Assembly (NCBI GenBank): GCA_001466705.2
Contig: LATX02000089.1
Location: 744,001 to 808,000 of the forward strand
DNA length: 64,000 nt
Reading direction: 5' to 3'
Source of the DNA: Moniliophthora roreri
Taxonomy: Eukaryota > Basidiomycota > Agaricomycetes > Agaricales > Marasmiaceae
The notes under the pieces were generated by a model that did not search any database, was not told the origin of the DNA, and saw only the letters and a program-made list of their open reading frames with translations. Made by a program: the position numbers and the translations under genes. Each line of letters begins with the position of its first letter. The stretch's first letter is position 1. Positions 57,000 to 64,000 of this stretch are shown here, in pieces.

Positions 57000-59900
57000 G
57001 ACTCAGCTCAGCTGTGACCCGTATGAGACATGTTTACACGTCTCCTTTGTCATAACCTACACATTCCATTAATCTCTGCCATCATACATCTTACAACATG
57101 TTTTCTTGTAGTGACATCTTGGTCATCGTCCTCATGGACTACATATGTTCTCCACGTTGTATTCTCTCACAGTAGGTATAAACTGCTGTATTCTACTGTT
57201 ATACCCCAAGTGGAAAATTAACATTGTTCTACACTCTTCTCTTCTCTCTGCTACTTTGCTCTTGATCTCACTCATGCAGAGACCCTTCATCTTGGCCAAG
57301 CTCCATAGTTCAGTAGTGCTGTTGCCGATAGCTTCAGCAAACCCACCTCCTTCGTACAGTGATCCTTGTACAGTACTCTCCTTGCCATTTGGCCATACTT
57401 GTCCTTGTCTTTCGCATAGTCCTAACAAACTTACAATCAATACTTGACTAGCTCCCCACTCTCTTTCCCAGGTGCAGGAAACTCATACTCTTTCTCCCAC
57501 AACTCTGTGTCAACTGCCCCTTTCTTTGCCATCACCCAATACCTGATCCTGACACTAATTCAAAAAAAAGATTCTATCAGAAGTCCAACCAAGAATGCAA
57601 CTACAGCAGGTGAAGTACAAGGTAAGACAGGAGTGAGACTGTCAACAGCAGTGAGGAGGTTGAAACTGAGATGGTGGTGGCTGGGGTCATTTCTGCCAGC
57701 AGAAAACTCAATGATCAATCTGGCTTTGGTTAGCAAGTGTGAAATGTGAAAATGTATGACATATCAAGGTGAAATACATAAGGCACAATGGTGATGAGTG
57801 TCAGTGACAATGGTAAAGAAAAAGGCCATCACATGGCATTGTTTGGTGAGAGCCCTTGAGCCCAAACACAACCAATGCCAGATGGAAATGGGCACTCAGG
57901 TAACAAACAACCTCAGGACCAGTTATGACAGTGTGACATTTCTGTCTTTCTGCAGATAGAAGCCCCACTACCATCCTCAGGATCTGTTATATCTTGTTCA
58001 TCTCCAACACATGATCTCACAGTTTTATGTTCCAATTCAGCATCACAACAACCATTCAGCTCACTTCAGTAATGTGCTACACATTCACTTCATCTCAACA
58101 AACATCACTTTTCATGTCATACTATCATACACAATCTACATGTCCTCTGAAGCTTAATAACTTGATCTACTTATTATCTATCATCACCCTTCTGGCATTG
58201 GACCTGGGAAACCAGTACAGACCATCTCCCAACCTCAACCAACTTACATATCTTTGAGCAGCTCACTTCCACTTGGACTGGGATAGAGATCTCCATTTGG
58301 TTCAGCTGGGTAGGATCTTGGGTTGGATCAAGTGTTAGCTTTCTTTTTCTATAGCTTCATTCCTTGTCACCATGTAACAAGGACACTACACACTTTTTAG
58401 TAGAGGCACATGTAGTAGGGGATCTAGGGCACCAGCTGGCACCCATGTATAGATCATCCACAACTAGCAGCATAGTCTTTGGCATCACAATAGCCAGACC
58501 ACCCAGCCCTCCCCAATATACATATCCCATCTCACCACTACAAAGCATGCCTTTGACCTCTTTCCCAAACAGAATAAATTGACATGCTATTGTGACAGAG
58601 AAGGATGTCCATTTACTGATCCAGTAGTACTTGACCATGACAATGTGCCTGACTGATCATGTTCAACAGTGTTCTTTCAAAATGTCAATCATTATGGAAA
58701 CTCCCATGAAACATATCAAATTCTATGGTCTATCCAATATTAGCAGTGAGAGATTTATGAAATTTGCAACCATCAACATTGAGAATGATCACCTGTGATT
58801 GTGGCAGAAGGCAATGTCTGTGTCTTCTCTAAAATGAACTTCACCAACAGAGCTGAGAGTGATCAGTGTGTTCAATATTGGGGACTGGGTGATCAGACAT
58901 GAAAAATGCTCAAAGATTGATAACTTACTGAGTCATGGGGGTTATTTGAAATGATGTTTTGTATGGTTCAGCAGGCTGAAGTCAGGCAGGTGTTGTTGGA
59001 AGTAAGCAAGTGGTTGAAGGAATTGGAATGTCTGTTCAGATAGTGAGCAACTATTGAATCAAGAGATTGAAGCTTCTTTATATTCACACTGGTTTTAGCA
59101 CTATGCAGGTTTAGCTATTCAGTGTGATAAAAGTGATCAAACTAAAACCCAAGTCAATATGAGCATGGCTAGCCTACAAAGAGTCTAACTGCATTCCATA
59201 GGCTATCTCTTGATGCAATCCACTTGAATATCAGACTCCTTACAGATAAGTGGTTGATTCAGAATAGTAGTTTCAATTATGAAAGAGGTGGAAACAAATG
59301 TACCTATATGAAAAATGAACATTATAATCCCTGAGTGGCTGACACAGATGGTGTACTCAGCTCTTAATGGATACTGGAAGACATAAGGCACTGAGGTATA
59401 GGCAGAGGGGTTGTGTATACAGTAGAGCTGATATGTGCTTGGAGTTCTATAGTTTCAGCTTCTGCATTGTGGTGAAGATTGCCTATGTCACTTTAATCTG
59501 CCCTCTCCTATCATTTACTTCAATAGCAGGACTAATGAGAGCAAAAAGAGCATGGAGACAAAGGACTCATATCATGTAGCTTTGAAATCAAAACCCCTTC
59601 CATGGGTTGCCCAAAATCTGACTTGAGTTACAATCACAAGTACTTAATCATCAGAGTGAGAAAAGCTGATAGATACTGCTATTTATGCATCTTAGAGCAT
59701 AAGTAAATGAAATAAAGATTCAGGCTGATTAAAGGACACCTCCAACAACATGAAAGACATAATGGGAGGGAGTAAGCATGAATTCCATGCCAATGCATGG
59801 ACTCAGCTATTTCTCACAGCCAGCTTTTTCTCCACAACATTTATTCCTGAAAAAATAGTACTGGCATCTGTACATCTTCCATACTAATGCATCTTTTTCC

Positions 59901-60640
59901 TGATAAGTGATTCTCCTATGCAAACATGATTCTTATAGTAAACATATACTTTGATACCATGACACTAGCCTCTCTGCTATCACTTTTGTTAGGTGCATCT
60001 GTGTCTGGCTTCCATCATATCTGTTACTAGCTCTCAACTATCATCCCCAGCAGCTTCGGCACAGCATGTTCACTAGCAATACATGAGCCAAAGTGACTCA
60101 TGTATCCATTCTGTCTGGTGAACACTCCATTCTTATCCCTCTCAAAATATCCAAAGCTATGGAGGCTCACACAACTTCAATCATTTATCATGCTCAGCTA
60201 AACTCCTCAATGGCAACACTGCTGGCCCTTAGTAGCCTAATTCTGAATCTTTTTATCAACATTCAGGTGCTTGGCATTCACCATTCACCATTCATTTATT
60301 CACCCTGGCGATCGAGGTGATCGACAGTGTCTTTACTCTGAAGAAACATCTTTGTCATTTGTCATCCCTTTGCAATCCTCTATCACAAGGAACAGAATGA
60401 AAATAGTAGACTCCAGGGTCCAGCTCAGAGTGTAAATGTCTTCAGTTCATTGGGAGAAACAACTGCTGAAATCCATCTTGCAATCAAAAGTTGATGTCGT
60501 CTTGAATGACCAATGCTGAAGTTGCTGATGTGATTGTAACCCATGCCTGTTCTTAAAAACTATGAATGTAAGCCATGATACATATTGTTCCCTTCCTCAA
60601 CCCCAATTTCATAAGCTCATCAAGATGCTCTTCACTTACT
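57000..60640. repeat. CpG-free repeat-derived sequence without genes
   Basis: From about 57413 to 60053 I find no CpG. The segment 58410-58550 is a mutated copy of 12540-12710. A few 60-100 codon ORFs lie on both strands but match nothing I know. CpGs are present between 56997 and 57412, so the void has sharp edges. Confidence 0.6.
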
Positions 60641-61180
60641 TGTTAGTAATATTCCAATTTCTGGGGGATAAGCTTATGGTTTTGCATACAGGTTATTCAT
60701 TCTTGTGGGCTTGAGAGTGTTATGGTGTATTCTTGCCAAGAACCTTGAACATGGACTGCTAGATGGAATCTTTGGTGCAGCAACAACAATTATTGGAGAT
60801 ATTGGAGATATAATTGGGGTTCCAATGAAGATGCTCAAAAACCTATGCCTCTACTATGAAAACATGAGGCCTGTGGTGCCAAAATACCCCCGAAAAAGGT
60901 ATATATATAAGTTCTTGATTCTCAGTTTTGTTTGCAAGTTGGTTCAGCATGGTTCACTGTTACCACAACATCAAGAATAATTTCTCAATGTCTCGCTTGG
61001 TAGTTCAGAGATGAATGCCTTCAAAACAACTTCTCAGATTGAGATTGGTGTTCATTTTGTATAATATTTATGGGTTTATAGTTTTATTAATCACTTCAAA
61101 GCAAATACTAGTATTGATGTTCAACCAGAAAACTGCCCAAAGAATAAACTTCTTCTAAGCGAGAACAAAGGTACCTCTTG
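60641..61180. other. Unassigned, short plus-strand ORF
   Basis: A 91-codon frame (60705-60980) contains LDGIFGAATTIIGDIGDIIG. It has no domain I recognise and no convincing flanking exons. Confidence 0.25.
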
Positions 61181-61184
61181 TACC

Positions 61185-62280
61185 TGAATATAGCCCTCTT
61201 AGCTATGTTCTGCAACGATTCTCAAGAGGACAAATCTTCTAGACACTGCTAGCCTGAAACCCTCTCTGATTCACATCAAAACACCAGACTATACTGATGC
61301 ACATCAGTTACCCTCTTGGTAAACTGATACAATATTCTTCTTATCAGAAAACACGCCTCTTGCGTTAAAAACTAAGCTCTTCCTAGCTTTTATTTATATC
61401 TCTGGTTTGGGTTACAATCTCAGGTCTCAACTAGCCTGTGCCTCTTGCACAACTAAATAAGCTAGGGCCCAAAGTGGTTGAANAATATAGCCCTCTTAGC
61501 TATGTTCTGCAACAATTCTCAAGAGGACAAATCTTCTAGACACTGCTAGCCTGAAACCCTCTCTGATTCACATCAAAACACCAGACTATACTGATGCACA
61601 TCAGCTACCCTCTTGGTAAACTGATACAATATTCTTCTTATCAGAAAACACGCCTCTTGCGTTAAAAACTAAGCTCTTCCTAGCTTTTATTTATATCTCT
61701 GGTTTGGGTTACAATCTCAGGTCTCAACTAAATAAGCTAGAGCCTGAAGTGGTTGAAAAAAAATACTGATTGCCGGTAGCTCTTCTACCTGAACAACAAC
61801 ATCATACACTCTGGTAATCGGTGGGCAGTATCTCTCCTGCCTTCCACCTACAAAACATGTCCCCTTATATACCCTACAACATAAATAATCTAATATATCT
61901 GTCACACATACAAATAAAACTGAGTCGGGTGCTAAATATTATATAAACTGNTTGTGTTAAAAACTAAGCTCTTCCTAGCTTTTATTTATATCTCTGGTTT
62001 GGGTTACAATCTCAGGTCTCAACTAGCCTGTGCCTCTTGCACAACTAAATAAGCTAGAGCCCAAAGTGGTTGAAAAATACTAATTGCCAGTAGCTCTTCT
62101 ACCTGAATAACAACATCATACACTCTGGTAATCAGTGGGCAGTATCTCTCCTGCCTTCCACCTACAAAACATGTCCTCTTATATACCCTACAACATAAAT
62201 AATCTAATATATCTGTCACAAATACAAATAAAACTGAGTTGGGTGATAAATATTATATAAACTGAGCTGTGTTTGGTAAT
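61185..62280. repeat. Three overlapping copies of one repeat joined at 'n' bases
   Basis: The phrase GCGTTAAAAACTAAGCTCTT and its ~300-bp surroundings occur at about 61360, 61660 and, slightly altered, 61955. Copies meet at 'n' 61483 and 'n' 61951, and the last 79 bp of the window (63922-64000) repeat 61853-61930 after 'n' 63921. This pattern suggests contig ends carrying the same repeat, placed side by side. Confidence 0.65.
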
Positions 62281-62299
62281 TTCTCTGTCACAGTGTCCA

Positions 62300-63800
62300 A
62301 TTGTAGTCAGGCTTCATAGCTATAAACTCTTTTATTCTTTTTCTATAATGATTGTGCAGTCTTCTGACACTAACTGTTTGCAATTTTCTCTATCAAATGG
62401 CTCTCCTTCTGACTCCGTTTGAAAATATTATACTTCCATGCTGCTAATATGTTGAACCTAGAAAAGACCCACTTTTATTCATTTTACACTACGTTTGAAT
62501 TGGAACACTTTAATATGACACAAGATAACAGGTAATAAGGACTAGAGTGAGCCCAGTCTGCTAGTCATTGCCTTAGAGAAGCTATAGTACCTTGGAAAGT
62601 ACAAAGAGCTATATGATATGCTATACAGAGGTGTCGAAGCTGTACTTTCTGACTTATCTATGTATTAGATCCAAAATGGATCACTCCTGAAACCTGTAGG
62701 GAACCTAACTATGGCCCAATAAATGCATTGGCTAGTTAACCAAGCTCTTGAACTGCTATCAATGGGATTTTAATTTCTATTTTACCTTTCTATGATATCT
62801 GCAAAGTGCAACCCACAGTCAAACAGTACAGAGGTACTTAGAGGAGCCATCAAAACAGAAAGATGACTTAGAACAGGAACGATCACAGAACGATCCCTCT
62901 CTGAGGTCAATATATGGATCAAAGTCAAAGCAGGCAGTCTCTTGATAAAGAGTGCACTAGTGGTTAAACAGTATGAGATAAACTAACTAGGTACAAAGTC
63001 ATCTCAGAAAGAAGGAAATCACTTCTGAAGGACATCTACTACCTACAGCCAGATACAACAAGATGTAAGAAGAATATCTAACACATAAGAAGTCCTAAAT
63101 AAGACCAAGTGTGCATTGTTGAAGGAGATAGGAACAGTAACAGCATGTTCCAACCTTGGAAACTTTGGCATCTAGGCCTCTGCCAATGTGTGGATACTAG
63201 AAAGGGAAATGCTGTAAAGAGATGGGACAGATACAGCCATCCGCTCATAGATATCCAACTTAGAAAAGAGAAAATACAAATTATAGAGTCCAGAATGCCT
63301 GGAGACGTAGATACCCATGTGGATATGGTTGGATACCCTAGTGGCCAGACTTCATGACATCTGAATATTCCCTCTTTTAGTATCTCAGTCACTCATTTAT
63401 CATTTTGTGAATTATCAGACATTATTTATAATTTTCTGTAGATATATTCTCTGGACCATATATAAGGACAGCTAGATATTCATATATACATGACGAGTTT
63501 GTTTGGTGTATAAATTTGTGTGCTATTCCAGTTTTGCTTCCTCACTTCAGGCCCTGGAGATTGGTCCTAAGTGACTCTAGAGAGATAGAATCTGATAATG
63601 AACTTGTGTTGTAAGAGACTAAGAATAACATCTTAAGATCAGGTTGTGACACACTTAGAGTCTTAGCAAGGGGTGTGCCTGCACTAAGCTCTTTGTAGAA
63701 ACTGGTCTAGAACCTTTTCCAGTACACAGTGTGCTGTAGTTGTCTTAAGAAAGTCTTGAACTCCATAGGGTCAGACTATATCGGCTATTGAGTCTTTGTA
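62300..63800 (-). repeat. Dispersed repeat, inverted copy of 4.4-6.1 kb
   Basis: Colinear reverse-complement matches to 4435-6130 run through this segment. At 63458-63464 (ATATATA) the solo LTR present in the other copy is absent, giving an empty target site. It contains CpGs the other copy has lost (for example near 62634, 62881, 63305), so it is the less decayed copy. Confidence 0.65.
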
Positions 63801-64000
63801 TGGGACTGTAGCTCTTGTGTTTGTGCTTTGTGCACTGTGTTCTTTGTGTTTTGTGTGTGTGTTTGTGATATAAACCCTTTTAAACCCATATATACTCCTC
63901 TGAAGGTGAACCCCTTGAAGNCAAAACATGTCCCCTTATATACCCTACAACATAAATAATCTAATATATCTGTCACACATACAAATAAAACTGAGTCGGG

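Noticed and set aside
1..64000. CRISPR arrays, rRNA or tRNA genes
   Set aside because: None seen; the sequence is eukaryotic and no cloverleaf or rRNA core motif was found by eye.

Overview
The window looks like nuclear DNA from an agaricomycete (mushroom-type basidiomycete). Genes are split by many short (about 47-60 nt) GT-AG introns with CTAAC-like branch sites. The recognisable families (F-box/LRR, Zn2Cys6 factor, multi-intron P450, orphan 7TM proteins, KP4-like secreted protein, P-loop sulfotransferase) are typical of that group. There are no rRNA or tRNA genes and no operons. Eleven single 'n' bases mark unresolved contig joins, most of them next to repeats.

Layout. 1-2.45 kb holds two host genes. 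2.65-8.34 kb is an AT-rich repeat block almost free of CpG that contains two oppositely oriented solo LTRs. 10.0-10.9 kb is a Zn2Cys6 regulator. 13.6-21.0 kb is a small terminal-inverted-repeat (TIR) element split by a 6.8-kb Ty3/gypsy chromovirus. The chromovirus has 255-bp LTRs that differ at only 5 positions, yet its pol is dead. 21.4-34.8 kb is the gene-rich core: a P450, a 7TM protein, a KP4-like small secreted protein, a sulfotransferase and a second 7TM paralogue.

38.5-52.6 kb is an accessory block. It holds a Crypton-type tyrosine recombinase with an uninterrupted frame, a 1-kb TIR element, a broken XPG/GEN1-like nuclease, copies of an element with 379-bp TIRs, a host gene carrying that element inside its first intron, and a SAP-domain gene. 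53-64 kb is again repeat-dominated and CpG-poor. It contains a decayed second copy of the SAP-domain family and an inverted copy of the 4-6 kb repeat.

The strongest signals are about genome defence and mobile DNA. CpG sites have been lost by C-to-T change across repeats: TGA stops stand at probable CGA codons in pol, catalytic residues appear replaced in the recombinase, and there are multi-kilobase CpG voids. Separately, two copies of the 379-bp-TIR element lie inside spliceosomal introns, both next to a TTCTAACC branch-site motif. Gene models were spliced by eye; exon borders quoted are those that keep frame.
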